From assembly GCA_964592475.1 (NCBI GenBank), contig CAZQEZ010000100.1, forward strand, positions 1 through 14,994: 14,994 bases of DNA. Reading direction: 5' to 3'. This stretch comes from CAZQEZ01 sp964592475. Lineage in GTDB: Bacteria; Bacteroidota; Bacteroidia; Cytophagales; Cyclobacteriaceae. The notes beneath the pieces were generated by a model that saw nothing but the letters and a program-made list of their open reading frames with translations, was not told the DNA's origin and ran no database searches. A program made the position numbers and the translations under genes. Of the stretch, positions 1-7,909 are shown piece by piece (within the stretch, counting starts at the first letter, position 1; every line of letters begins with the position of its first letter).

Positions 1-654
1 CAAAATATTCACCCGTTATTAAACCTAAAAGCACTTTTTAGAATATCCATTGTATTGGGTTATGCCTTTTTTTGTTATTTATTATTGCAGATTACGCTTC
101 AGTATATACCTGTTCATACCGATGTGGCCTTTTTACGCATCAAGCAGGAGTACATCTCAATGATACATTATAAATACGCCTTTTTTATTCATGTTTATAC
201 TGCCATATTGGCACTCCCTGCCGGATTCACTCAGTTTTTTCTTTTTATCAGAAAAAAATATCCTTGGATGCATTCCATTACCGGATACATTTACGTAAGT
301 AGCATTGTCTTATTTGCAGCTCCTTCCGGGTTTATCATTGGAATCTATGCCAATGGAGGTTCGTATTCTCAAATTGCTTTCCTGCTGCTGGCCGTGCTAT
401 GGTTCTGGTTTACACTAAAAGCTATACTAGCTATAAAAAAAAGAAATATTATTGCTCACAAGCAATGGATGATCAGAAGTTTTGCGCTTACCTTGTCAGC
501 CATTACGCTTAGGGCATGGAAATATATAATTGTATCCTTGTTTCATCCCAGGCCTATGGACGTATATCAAATAGTTGCATGGCTGGGCTGGGTATTAAAT
601 TTAATTTTAGCAGAAATCCTTATTTACAACCAATATAAAAAAAACACCAAATGA
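1..654 (+). CDS. DUF2306-type multi-pass membrane protein, 5' end outside window
   Basis: The reading frame is open from the first base to the TGA at 652-654, so the true start probably lies upstream; the TTG at 55 is internal to the first hydrophobic helix and a poor start. About five to six hydrophobic segments are visible. Family-like landmarks are a His-x-x-Gly-Tyr-x-Tyr stretch (MHSITGYIY, around 267-293), a glycine/serine turn (ANGG), and HKQWMIRSFALTLSAITLR (about 459-515), which resembles the conserved His/Trp/Met/Arg and Arg positions of DUF2306 membrane proteins. These are predicted inner-membrane proteins of unknown function, so no reaction can be assigned. The stop overlaps the next start as ATGA (651-654), which implies cotranscription and translational coupling with the lipoprotein gene. 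The family call rests on remembered motif patterns, not a profile search. Confidence 0.75.
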   Translation, partial: QNIHPLLNLKALFRISIVLGYAFFCYLLLQITLQYIPVHTDVAFLRIKQEYISMIHYKYAFFIHVYTAILALPAGFTQFFLFIRKKYPWMHSITGYIYVSSIVLFAAPSGFIIGIYANGGSYSQIAFLLLAVLWFWFTLKAILAIKKRNIIAHKQWMIRSFALTLSAITLRAWKYIIVSLFHPRPMDVYQIVAWLGWVLNLILAEILIYNQYKKNTK

Positions 655-1535
655 AAAATTTATCAATAATTTACTTTGTCCTTATTACTGTTATTTTTTC
701 CTGCAGCCAGCCAAAGGAAAAAAATAACCAGGAAAGCGAAAAGCAAGCAGATTTGGCCGCTAAAAGTCCTGATAAGGTAGCAGTCAAAGCTGAAAATATT
801 AACTCAGCTATTTATGGTTATTACGTGGGTATGTTCAAAGCTTCTATTTTCGACAGGAATAAAAAGCCTAGTTATTCCAATAAAATTACAGTTTCTATTG
901 ACTCTATGAAAGATAAAATAGTTTATGGGCATAGCATAGTTGCTGGCAATTGGCGGCCATTTCAGGGAGAATGGTTCCACCAGGAAGATGTTTTACAGGT
1001 AAATGCTAAAGAACCCGGTGATGATCGATACGATGGTGCTTTCGAATTCAGCATTTATCCGGAGTCCCAAATGATTACCGGTATATGGATAGCTAATGAT
1101 GAAAACTTGGCCGTAACCCAAAGGGAATATACCCTGGAAAAAAGAATATTTACCTATAACCCGAATCTGGAATTACCCGAATTTATAGCCTGGCGTGACC
1201 TTTATGATCAAAACAATGAAATAGCAGGTGGTGCAGAGTTTCTAACAGAAGATGTGTTAAAGGTAAATGCATCTAATAAGCTATTGAAAAAAGAAGATGT
1301 AGAAAACTTGTACAAAGGAGACCTGGAAGTAATCAGAAATAGTATTTATGCCCGTCATGGCTATTCATTTAAGAATAGAAAAATTCGGTATGTTTTTGAT
1401 AGTTCCGTTGATTGGTATATGCCGGTTTCGGTTGATATACGAGATAAAATTACTGAATTGGAATGGCAAAATATCGAATTGATCAAAAGATATGAAGAAC
1501 ATGCCACTGCCTATTATGACACATTTGGCAGATAA
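651..1535 (+). CDS. Lipoprotein with C-terminal YARHG domain
   Basis: A 294-residue exported protein. Residues 1-17 are a short hydrophobic signal peptide ending in a lipobox-like VIFSC, so Cys18 is the likely lipidation site. A charged, low-complexity linker (about 20-48) follows. The middle (about 52-165) is rich in aromatic and beta-type segments and I do not recognise it. The C-terminal part (about 205-285) carries IRNSIYARHGYSF, the hallmark of the YARHG domain, followed by the family's usual aromatic stretch (F..S.DWYMP) and a closing helix. YARHG domains are extracellular modules of unknown function, often attached to lipoproteins or membrane proteins; ligand and role are unknown. The start overlaps the stop of the DUF2306 gene by 4 bases, so the two proteins are probably made together. 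No convincing terminator follows, so transcripts may continue into the propeller gene. Confidence 0.85.
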   Translation: MKNLSIIYFVLITVIFSCSQPKEKNNQESEKQADLAAKSPDKVAVKAENINSAIYGYYVGMFKASIFDRNKKPSYSNKITVSIDSMKDKIVYGHSIVAGNWRPFQGEWFHQEDVLQVNAKEPGDDRYDGAFEFSIYPESQMITGIWIANDENLAVTQREYTLEKRIFTYNPNLELPEFIAWRDLYDQNNEIAGGAEFLTEDVLKVNASNKLLKKEDVENLYKGDLEVIRNSIYARHGYSFKNRKIRYVFDSSVDWYMPVSVDIRDKITELEWQNIELIKRYEEHATAYYDTFGR

Positions 1536-1556
1536 TTAAGCTATACCTATACATAA

Positions 1557-1658
1557 GTATACCTCCTTTACAAATAAATTATCAATTCATTACCTGACAA
1601 GGTACAAATCCTTTATTTTTACCATTTAGTAAAAGTTAAATTTATGAAGGAGGTTTAC
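1557..1658 (+). promoter_or_regulatory. Possible Shine-Dalgarno-masking long-range pairing
   Basis: Bases 1557-1568 (GTATACCTCCTT) are the reverse complement of 1647-1658 (AAGGAGGTTTAC) at 11 of 12 positions, including an unbroken 8-bp block that covers the whole AAGGAGGT ribosome binding site of the propeller gene. The intervening 78 bases could fold as a loop. Base 1569 can add a G-U pair with 1646. A competing weak hairpin (TATAC 1548-1552 with GTATA 1557-1561) uses part of the same masking strand. It could only act on transcripts that start upstream of 1557, for example read-through from the lipoprotein gene. The pairing is seen directly; the regulatory role is inferred. Confidence 0.35.
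1647..1653 (+). promoter_or_regulatory. Strong Shine-Dalgarno sequence that decides the start of the propeller gene
   Basis: AAGGAGG is followed, after 8 bases, by the ATG at 1662. This is a near-perfect match to the 16S rRNA 3' end with ideal spacing, and it favours 1662 over the in-frame ATG at 1644, which lies ahead of the motif and has no such site. Genes in Bacteroidota usually lack Shine-Dalgarno sequences, so this one stands out from every other start in the window. Confidence 0.65.
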
Positions 1659-1661
1659 AAA

Positions 1662-4600
1662 ATGTATTTATACAGAAAATTATTGGCCGCTGTTCTGTTG
1701 TTATTGGTATCAACGGTGCTGCCGGCTCAAAAGAAAAATTCGGAAAAATCAGAAGTTAAAGAAGACAAGCTTTCACTCAGTGGCTTGCGTTTTAGAGAGG
1801 TAGGCCCTGCACTTACTTCCGGTCGAATTTCTGATTTCGCTGTTAATCCCGAAAATCGCGCTGAGTATTACATTGCTGTGTCTTCAGGGGGTGTTTGGAA
1901 AACTACCAATGCCGGTACCAGCTATACCCCTATTTTTGACAGCCAGGGATCTTACTCTATTGGCTGTGTAACTATGGATCCTAATAATCATCAAACGATT
2001 TGGGTAGGAACCGGCGAGAATAATAATCAACGCAGCGTTGCTTATGGCGATGGAATATATAAATCGTTGGATGGCGGAAAGACCTGGAACAAAATGGGAC
2101 TTGAAAATTCGGAACATATCGGTAAAATAATTGTACACCCCGACAATTCCGATGTAGTATATGTAGCAGCTATAGGCCCCCTTTGGAGCGCCGGCGGCGA
2201 AAGAGGGGTTTATAAAACGACTGATGGCGGAAAAACCTGGAATGCTGTTTTAACAATTGATAAACATACGGGCGTGAACGATCTAGTGATGGATCCGCGC
2301 AACCCGGATATTATGTATGCTTCTGCTTTTCAAAGACGGCGTCAAGTTTTTACTTATATTAGCGGTGGCCCTAAGTCTGGCATGTACAAAACTACCGATG
2401 GAGGTGACAACTGGAAAGAAATTAACAGTGGTCTGCCAAGTGTAGATATTGGCCGAATAGGTTTGGCAATATCACCGGCCAATCCCGATAAAATTTATGC
2501 CATAGTAGAAGCTACCCTGGGCAAAGGCGGCTTTTTTGTGTCAACAAAACAGGGTGAAAACTGGGATAAAATGAGCGACTACTCCACCAGCGGCAATTAT
2601 TACTCTGAGATTGTAGCTCACCCCACCAACGAAAATGTGGTTTTCGCTATGGACACCTGGATGCATTGGACTGAAGATGGTGGCAAAACATTTAAACCAC
2701 TAGGGGAAAGATATAAGCACGTAGACAACCATGCCATGTGGATTGACCCGGAACATCCCAATTATTTTTTGGTAGGTTGCGATGGTGGTATTTATGAAAG
2801 TTTTGATGCAGGCAAAGAATGGCATTATAAACCTAACCTGCCAATAACTCAATTTTACAAAGTGGAGGTAGATAATGCTGAGCCATTCTACTATATTTAT
2901 GGCGGCACGCAAGATAACTTCAGCTTGGGAGGCCCTTCACGTACACGCAACAACACAGGAATAACCAATAGCGATTGGTTTGTGACCAATGGAGGTGATG
3001 GATTTGAGTCGCAAATAGACCCCCAAAACCCTGACATTATCTATGCGCAATCGCAATATGGCTTTTTGGTTAGGTACGATAAAGTAAGTGGCGAAATTAC
3101 CGGTATACAACCAAAACCAGGCAAAGATGAGGCTGCTTATCGCTGGAACTGGGATGCACCTTTGGCAGTAAGCGCGCATAAACCTGAACGCATTTATTTT
3201 TCAGCCAATAAATTATTTAAAAGTGATGACCGCGGGAATACCTGGCAAACTATTTCTCCTGATCTAACCCGTCAAATTAATAGAAATGAATTGCCAGTAA
3301 TGGGTAAGGTATGGAGCATTGATGCGGTAGCAAAAAATGCATCTACTTCGCCATATGGCACTATTGTGGCTTTCAGTGAATCACCCGTAAACGAGCAATT
3401 ATTATATGTTGGTACAGATGACGGGCTGGTGCAGATTAGTGGTGATGGGGGTAAAAATTGGACGAAAATAGAAAGTGTAAGTGGAGTTCCTGCTATGACT
3501 TACGTAAATATGCTTTTGGCTAGCCAGCACAACGAAAATGTGCTTTATGCAGCTTTTAATAACCATAAGCGTGGAGATTTCAAGCCTTACCTTTATAAAA
3601 GTACTGATAAAGGCAAAAGCTGGACATCGATTTCCAGCAATTTACCGGAAAGAGGTTCAACCTATGCCATTGCCGAAGACCATGAAGACCCCAATCTCTT
3701 ATTTGCAGGTACTGAATTTGGTGTATTTTATAGCAATGACGGCGGTAAAGAGTGGACTCAACTGAAAGGTGGATTACCCACCATTGCCGTAAGAGACCTG
3801 GCCATACAAAAAAGAGAAAATGATTTGGTGCTGGGTACCTTTGGTAGAGGATTTTGGGTATTGGATGATTACTCTCCACTACGTCATCTTAAAGCGGATA
3901 ACCTGGCCAAAGATGCCCATGTTTTCCCGATAAAAAAATCATGGATGTTTATTGAAAAATCACCTATGGGCAATCGTGGCAAAAAGAGTTTTCAGGGAGA
4001 AAGTTTTTATTATGCAGAAAATCCACCGGTAGGAGCTGTGTTTACTTGGTTTTTGAAAGATAAAATAGAGACCCAAAAAGATAAAAGACAGGCTAGAGAA
4101 AAAGAACTCAAAAAGGATAACAAAGACGTATCCTACCCATCGTATCAGGAATTGCTAAATGAAACTCGAGAAGAGGATCCTTTCCTTTTGTTTATTGTAA
4201 AAGATGAAGAGGGTAAAGTGGTACGTCAAATTAAAACTGGAGCCTCTCAAGGAGTAAACAGAACCGTGTGGGATTTTCGGAAGCCGGCAAAAGATGCTAT
4301 AAGTTTGAGAAAACCCGATCCGGATAACCCTTATGCCTCTCAGCCTTCTGGTCCCTATGTATTACCCGGCAAGTATTCCGTATCAATGATTAAAAGTGTA
4401 GATGGCGAAATGACTACTTTGGTAGAAGATATTTCTTTTGAAGTAGAAATGCTCCCCGGCACTACATTACCAGCCAAAGATTGGGATGCCATGGTAGCAT
4501 TTAAAGCCAAAGCGGAAGCGCTCAATGGTAAAGTAGATGCTGCTGGCAAAACTATCAATGAACTTGATGAAAAATTAAAATACATCAGAAAAGCCATTTT

Positions 4601-4946
4601 TATGATTGATGGTGATAATAAAGTGTTATATAATCAAATTCAGCAAATTGATGACAAGCTTTATGAACTGAAAAAATTACTTTATGGCGATAGAATAGCT
4701 GTAAAATTGGATATGGACGCTCCTTACGCTTTGAGCAGTAGAACAGGCTACCTGTTATATGAAATGTCACGTACCAATTCAGATCCGACTACTTCGCAAA
4801 AACAAGCTTATGAAATTGCCATAGAGCAGTTTGCTGATTTCAAAACTGACCTGAATGATTTAATTGAAAACCAAGTGAAGCCTTTAGAAGAAAGATTAGA
4901 ACAAATGGACGCACCATTCACTCCCGGAAGAATGATGAACGAATAA
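1662..4946 (+). CDS. Exported sortilin/BNR-type beta-propeller protein
   Basis: A 1,094-residue protein with a signal peptide (MYLYRKLLAAVLLLLVSTVLPAQ region, likely cleaved near residue 22). The ATG at 1662 is chosen because AAGGAGG sits 8 bases upstream; the in-frame ATG at 1644 would add six residues. The next ~700 residues contain roughly ten Asp-box repeats (S/T-x-D-x-G-x-x-W), for example SLDGGKTW, TTDGGKTW, TTDGGDNW, SFDAGKEW, SDDRGNTW, SGDGGKNW, STDKGKSW and SNDGGKEW. Each Asp box marks a blade, so the protein probably forms two propellers like VPS10/sortilin-family proteins. Around 840-910 is a segment resembling FlgD-type Ig-like folds (GVNRTVWDFR ... GPYVLPGKY), then a helical C-terminus. 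Such proteins are often annotated as glycosyl hydrolases, but no catalytic residues can be pointed to, so a binding or scaffold role is equally likely. I see no type IX secretion C-terminal signal; the site is probably periplasm or cell surface. Confidence 0.88.
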   Translation: MYLYRKLLAAVLLLLVSTVLPAQKKNSEKSEVKEDKLSLSGLRFREVGPALTSGRISDFAVNPENRAEYYIAVSSGGVWKTTNAGTSYTPIFDSQGSYSIGCVTMDPNNHQTIWVGTGENNNQRSVAYGDGIYKSLDGGKTWNKMGLENSEHIGKIIVHPDNSDVVYVAAIGPLWSAGGERGVYKTTDGGKTWNAVLTIDKHTGVNDLVMDPRNPDIMYASAFQRRRQVFTYISGGPKSGMYKTTDGGDNWKEINSGLPSVDIGRIGLAISPANPDKIYAIVEATLGKGGFFVSTKQGENWDKMSDYSTSGNYYSEIVAHPTNENVVFAMDTWMHWTEDGGKTFKPLGERYKHVDNHAMWIDPEHPNYFLVGCDGGIYESFDAGKEWHYKPNLPITQFYKVEVDNAEPFYYIYGGTQDNFSLGGPSRTRNNTGITNSDWFVTNGGDGFESQIDPQNPDIIYAQSQYGFLVRYDKVSGEITGIQPKPGKDEAAYRWNWDAPLAVSAHKPERIYFSANKLFKSDDRGNTWQTISPDLTRQINRNELPVMGKVWSIDAVAKNASTSPYGTIVAFSESPVNEQLLYVGTDDGLVQISGDGGKNWTKIESVSGVPAMTYVNMLLASQHNENVLYAAFNNHKRGDFKPYLYKSTDKGKSWTSISSNLPERGSTYAIAEDHEDPNLLFAGTEFGVFYSNDGGKEWTQLKGGLPTIAVRDLAIQKRENDLVLGTFGRGFWVLDDYSPLRHLKADNLAKDAHVFPIKKSWMFIEKSPMGNRGKKSFQGESFYYAENPPVGAVFTWFLKDKIETQKDKRQAREKELKKDNKDVSYPSYQELLNETREEDPFLLFIVKDEEGKVVRQIKTGASQGVNRTVWDFRKPAKDAISLRKPDPDNPYASQPSGPYVLPGKYSVSMIKSVDGEMTTLVEDISFEVEMLPGTTLPAKDWDAMVAFKAKAEALNGKVDAAGKTINELDEKLKYIRKAIFMIDGDNKVLYNQIQQIDDKLYELKKLLYGDRIAVKLDMDAPYALSSRTGYLLYEMSRTNSDPTTSQKQAYEIAIEQFADFKTDLNDLIENQVKPLEERLEQMDAPFTPGRMMNE

Positions 4947-4972
4947 AGCACACGTTATAAAATATATTTTGT

Positions 4973-5011
4973 AAAGGCTCGCTGTTTAATAACTAGATGG
5001 CGGGCTTTTTT
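4973..5011 (+). terminator. Intrinsic terminator after the propeller gene
   Basis: A 13-bp stem, four of its pairs G-U wobbles, forms between AAAGGCTCGCTGT (4973-4985) and ATGGCGGGCTTTT (4997-5009), with an 11-base loop. It merges directly into a run of six T (5006-5011). It begins 26 bases after the stop codon. The GC-rich core in an otherwise AT-rich gap makes this a convincing rho-independent terminator that separates the propeller gene from pyruvate kinase. Confidence 0.8.
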
Positions 5012-5080
5012 AAGATATTATGCCAATAGATAAAACAATAATTTAAATTACCTATTAAAGAATTAGCAAAACATTATAGC

Positions 5081-5088
5081 TATTTTTG
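5081..5088 (+). promoter_or_regulatory. Putative Bacteroidota -7 promoter element for pyk
   Basis: TATTTTTG matches the TAnnTTTG consensus recognised by the Bacteroidota primary sigma factor. Transcription would begin near 5093-5096, giving a leader of about 17-20 bases before the ATG at 5113. No clear TTTG -33 element lies at the right distance, so the call rests on the -7 match and its position after the terminator. Confidence 0.5.
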
Positions 5089-5112
5089 TAAGCATTCAAA
5101 TGTAGAATTAAT

Positions 5113-6573
5113 ATGATGAATAAGAGAACTAAAATAGTAGCTACCATTTCCGATAGAAACTGCGACATAAGTTTACTGAAACAGATGGTAAAATCTGGTA
5201 TGAATGTGGTAAGATTAAACACTGCTCATCAAACTTACGATGAATCGCTTAAGGTAGTAAAAAATGTAAGAGCCGTATCAGACAACGTGGCCATTTTACT
5301 TGATACTAAAGGTCCTGAAATTAGAACAACCATTGCTGAAAATAAAGTTTGGGTAGAAAGTGGAGAGAAAATTTACGTAAAAGGTGATCCTCAGGGCAAA
5401 ACCAATAGTGAATGCATATGCATGTCCTATCAAAATTTTGCAGAAGATGTACCCGTAGGAAGTAAAATTTTAATTGATGATGGTAGCATCGAGCTTCACG
5501 TTATAGATAAAGAGGGAGATAAATTACTTTGTGAAATATTGAATAATGGGTTTATCGAAGGTAGAAAAAGTGTAAATATACCATCCGTACATGTAAAATT
5601 ACCAGCCCTAAGTAAAAAAGATATTGATTACATCCATTTTGCAATTGATAATGATTTAGACTTTATCGCCCACTCATTTGTAAGGCATAAGGAGGATGTA
5701 CTGACCATACAAAAAATTTTAGATGAGCGTAAAAGTGCTATCAAAATTATTGCTAAAATAGAAAACCAGCAGGGAGTTGATAATATTGATGAAATATTGG
5801 AAAACACATATGGTATAATGGTAGCCAGGGGAGACTTAGCGGTAGAAATACCTCAGGAGAGAATACCAGGTGTGCAAAAAAGTATGATCCAGAAAGCCAT
5901 TGAATATAGAAAAGTAGTAATTACTGCAACTCAAATGCTGCATTCAATGATTGAAAACCCAAGGCCTACACGTGCTGAAATAAGTGATGTAGCCAATGCA
6001 ATATATGATGGTACTGATGCAGTGATGCTTAGTGGAGAAACTGCTTACGGAAAATATCCGGTAAAGGCGCTAGAAACAATGGCTAACATAGCGATGGAAG
6101 TAGAACAATCGCTTACCGGCATACGTGAAACATCTTATAAGGTATTGAACACAGAAGTAACCGCCTATCTCACTTATTCTGCAATGAAAGCTGCAATTGA
6201 TCTCAATGCTCAAGCTATTATTGCAGACACAAGTTCTGGTAGAACCATTCGTGGGCTATCTGCTTATAGAGGACCTAAAATGATATTTGCCCAATGCTAC
6301 GACAAACGTGTAATGAGAGAGTTGGCATTAGTTTATGGCGCATTTACTAATTACATGGCACCACAGCACTTGAGTAACGAAAAATTTATATTTGAAGCTA
6401 TCAAAAGCTTGAGATCGGCCGGCCGGGTACAGGGAGGAGACCGGGTAGTGGTAATTGCAGGCAACTTTGGGCCTACTCATGGTGCGTCATTCATAGAAGT
6501 GAGTTCAGTAGATAATATGCTGCTCAAAGCAGAAATAGCTATGAAGAAAGAATCAGCATTAAGTGCTGAGTAA
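5113..6573 (+). CDS. pyk: Pyruvate kinase
   Basis: A 486-residue cytoplasmic enzyme of glycolysis that transfers phosphate from phosphoenolpyruvate to ADP, giving pyruvate and ATP. Family motifs are in order: TKIVATISD (6-14), RLNTAH (34-39), LLDTKGPEIRT (62-72), the catalytic-lysine segment IIAKIENQQG (212-221), GIMVARGDLAVEIP (234-247), the signature ITATQMLHSMIENPRPTRAE (270-289), the end of the barrel DAVMLSGETAYGKYP (302-316), and a C-terminal regulatory domain with TSSGRT (373-378). The inserted B domain covers roughly 75-165. Glu69 (in KGPE) is the residue linked to potassium dependence, yet the potassium-ligand serine of the usual NFSH motif is Ala38 here. Two ATGs (5113 and 5116) are adjacent and either could serve. 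The gene stands alone on its strand and converges on the efflux operon 8 bases away. Confidence 0.96.
   Translation: MMNKRTKIVATISDRNCDISLLKQMVKSGMNVVRLNTAHQTYDESLKVVKNVRAVSDNVAILLDTKGPEIRTTIAENKVWVESGEKIYVKGDPQGKTNSECICMSYQNFAEDVPVGSKILIDDGSIELHVIDKEGDKLLCEILNNGFIEGRKSVNIPSVHVKLPALSKKDIDYIHFAIDNDLDFIAHSFVRHKEDVLTIQKILDERKSAIKIIAKIENQQGVDNIDEILENTYGIMVARGDLAVEIPQERIPGVQKSMIQKAIEYRKVVITATQMLHSMIENPRPTRAEISDVANAIYDGTDAVMLSGETAYGKYPVKALETMANIAMEVEQSLTGIRETSYKVLNTEVTAYLTYSAMKAAIDLNAQAIIADTSSGRTIRGLSAYRGPKMIFAQCYDKRVMRELALVYGAFTNYMAPQHLSNEKFIFEAIKSLRSAGRVQGGDRVVVIAGNFGPTHGASFIEVSSVDNMLLKAEIAMKKESALSAE
6553..6569 (-). terminator. Weak hairpin, possible efflux-operon terminator inside the pyk 3' end
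   Basis: TCAGCA (6553-6558) and TGCTGA (6564-6569) form a 6-bp stem with a 5-base loop. Read on the minus strand, it comes 12 bases after the TolC-gene stop and is followed by TTCTTTCTTC, a pyrimidine run that could support termination. On the plus strand no T-run follows, so it would act mainly on efflux transcripts. The stem is short and the T-run interrupted, so this is tentative. Confidence 0.3.
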
Positions 6574-6581
6574 AGTTTAAA

Positions 6582-7892
6582 TTATTGATGTAAGTTAATC
6601 AATCGCCCGCTTAATCGTAGCAATTCAGTTTCTGCCAATTTTACTGTATAAGCCGCATTAAGCAGGCGACTTTCGGCATCTACCAGGTTTTGCTGAGCTT
6701 CACGCAGTTCCAGTGCATTGGTGTTACCAATATTATAGCGATCAAGTGCAATATCAGCATTTTCCCGTGCTACAGCCAGGTTTTCCTGCTCCATTTGTAG
6801 CAGCACCAAACTGCTGGCATATTCTGAATAGAGGTTGTTAAATTGTGCTTGCAGGTTTAAGTTGAATTGAGAAGTGGCTAGATCTGAATTTCGTTTTTGA
6901 ATTCTGGCATTTTGTTCTCTGCGATTACGATCAAAGCCATTGAAAATATTCCATGTAGCTGAGGCACCATAATTTAACCCCATAGAACGCCTGTCCAAAG
7001 TTAAACCAGCTTCTGCATTAAACCTATTGATTTCGTAACCTAAATTTAAACTTAATTGCGGATAATGCTCTGCTTTAATTTCTTCAATTTCAAGAGAAGC
7101 TATATTTTGCTGGCGATCAAATATTGCCAATTGAGTATTGTTGTATAGCATTTCTTCCTTGAGTTCTTCATCATCTAATTCAGCATTTACTTCGATAGCA
7201 GAATTAACATTAAAATTCTCATTTACATCTATTCCTATTATATTGTTAAGGTTTACTTTGGCTTCATAAAGTGCTTGAACTTGACTGACTAGTGCTGAGG
7301 TATCTTCATTATAGTCTACTTGTGCCGCCAGATATTCAAGTTTTGAAGCTTTGCCAATATTATATTTTGCTTTTGAAATGTCTATTCTCTGTTTTGAGAG
7401 TTGCAAATTATTTTCAAGTACTTCCCTTCTTGCTTGGTTAAGCACTACCAGATAGTAGGCATCAGTAATGTCAGCCACAATATTTTCAATTACCCGGGTT
7501 GCTTCTAGGTTTTCAGCTAATTTCAATTGATTAAGTTTTTCGAATGTATGAAACATACGTCCGCCATCAAATACTACCCAGTTGGCTACAGCATTAGCAT
7601 TAATGCTTCTTGATTTAGCCCCGTCTCTCGATTGTCCATCGCCACTGGCAAATGTAAAATCGGTATTTTCTCGTGTCCACCTTATACTGCTGTTCAAATC
7701 TGCTCTGGGCAAAAAACCGGCGTTACCTAATGTGTGGTTGTTGGCCGCTATTCTTGACTGGTTTTCCGCCAATTTTATGTCAAAATTATTCTCTAGTCCC
7801 AAATTGATGGCTTCTTCCAAATTGAGTGTGTCTTGGGCGTTCAGTGGTGTGTACAAAGAAATAAAAGCTACTACAAAAATTATATTTTTCAT
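6582..7892 (-). CDS. TolC-family outer-membrane efflux channel
   Basis: A 436-residue outer-membrane factor, the exit duct of the tripartite pump. Residues 1-19 are a signal peptide (ending LNA before QD). Two related halves, as expected for the OEP fold, are seen: the repeated motifs KAKYNIGKASKLEYLAAQ (about 173-190) and LDRYNIGNTNALELREAQQ (late in the protein) match the YNIGxxxxLELxxAQ helix-turn of this family. WVVFDGGR and WNIFNGFDRNR mark the equivalent beta-barrel/helix junctions in each half. The long polar helices in between would form the periplasmic tunnel. It is the last gene of the operon, 17 bases after the RND gene. There is no lipobox, unlike OprM-type channels. Its own substrate range cannot be told from sequence. 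Confidence 0.93.
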   Translation of the reverse strand: MKNIIFVVAFISLYTPLNAQDTLNLEEAINLGLENNFDIKLAENQSRIAANNHTLGNAGFLPRADLNSSIRWTRENTDFTFASGDGQSRDGAKSRSINANAVANWVVFDGGRMFHTFEKLNQLKLAENLEATRVIENIVADITDAYYLVVLNQARREVLENNLQLSKQRIDISKAKYNIGKASKLEYLAAQVDYNEDTSALVSQVQALYEAKVNLNNIIGIDVNENFNVNSAIEVNAELDDEELKEEMLYNNTQLAIFDRQQNIASLEIEEIKAEHYPQLSLNLGYEINRFNAEAGLTLDRRSMGLNYGASATWNIFNGFDRNRREQNARIQKRNSDLATSQFNLNLQAQFNNLYSEYASSLVLLQMEQENLAVARENADIALDRYNIGNTNALELREAQQNLVDAESRLLNAAYTVKLAETELLRLSGRLINLHQ

Positions 7893-7909
7893 TAGTTGAT
7901 AGTCAATAT

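Noticed and set aside
55..57. TTG as start codon of the first gene
   Set aside because: The frame is open to base 1 and the TTG lies inside the first hydrophobic helix, so the gene is cut by the window edge.
1599..1621. AAGG/CCTT hairpin followed by TTATTTTT as a terminator after the lipoprotein gene
   Set aside because: The stem is only 4 bp, too short to support a terminator call.
1644..1646. ATG at 1644 as start of the propeller gene
   Set aside because: It lies ahead of the AAGGAGG at 1647-1653, which is ideally spaced for the ATG at 1662. A start at 1644 is possible but less likely.
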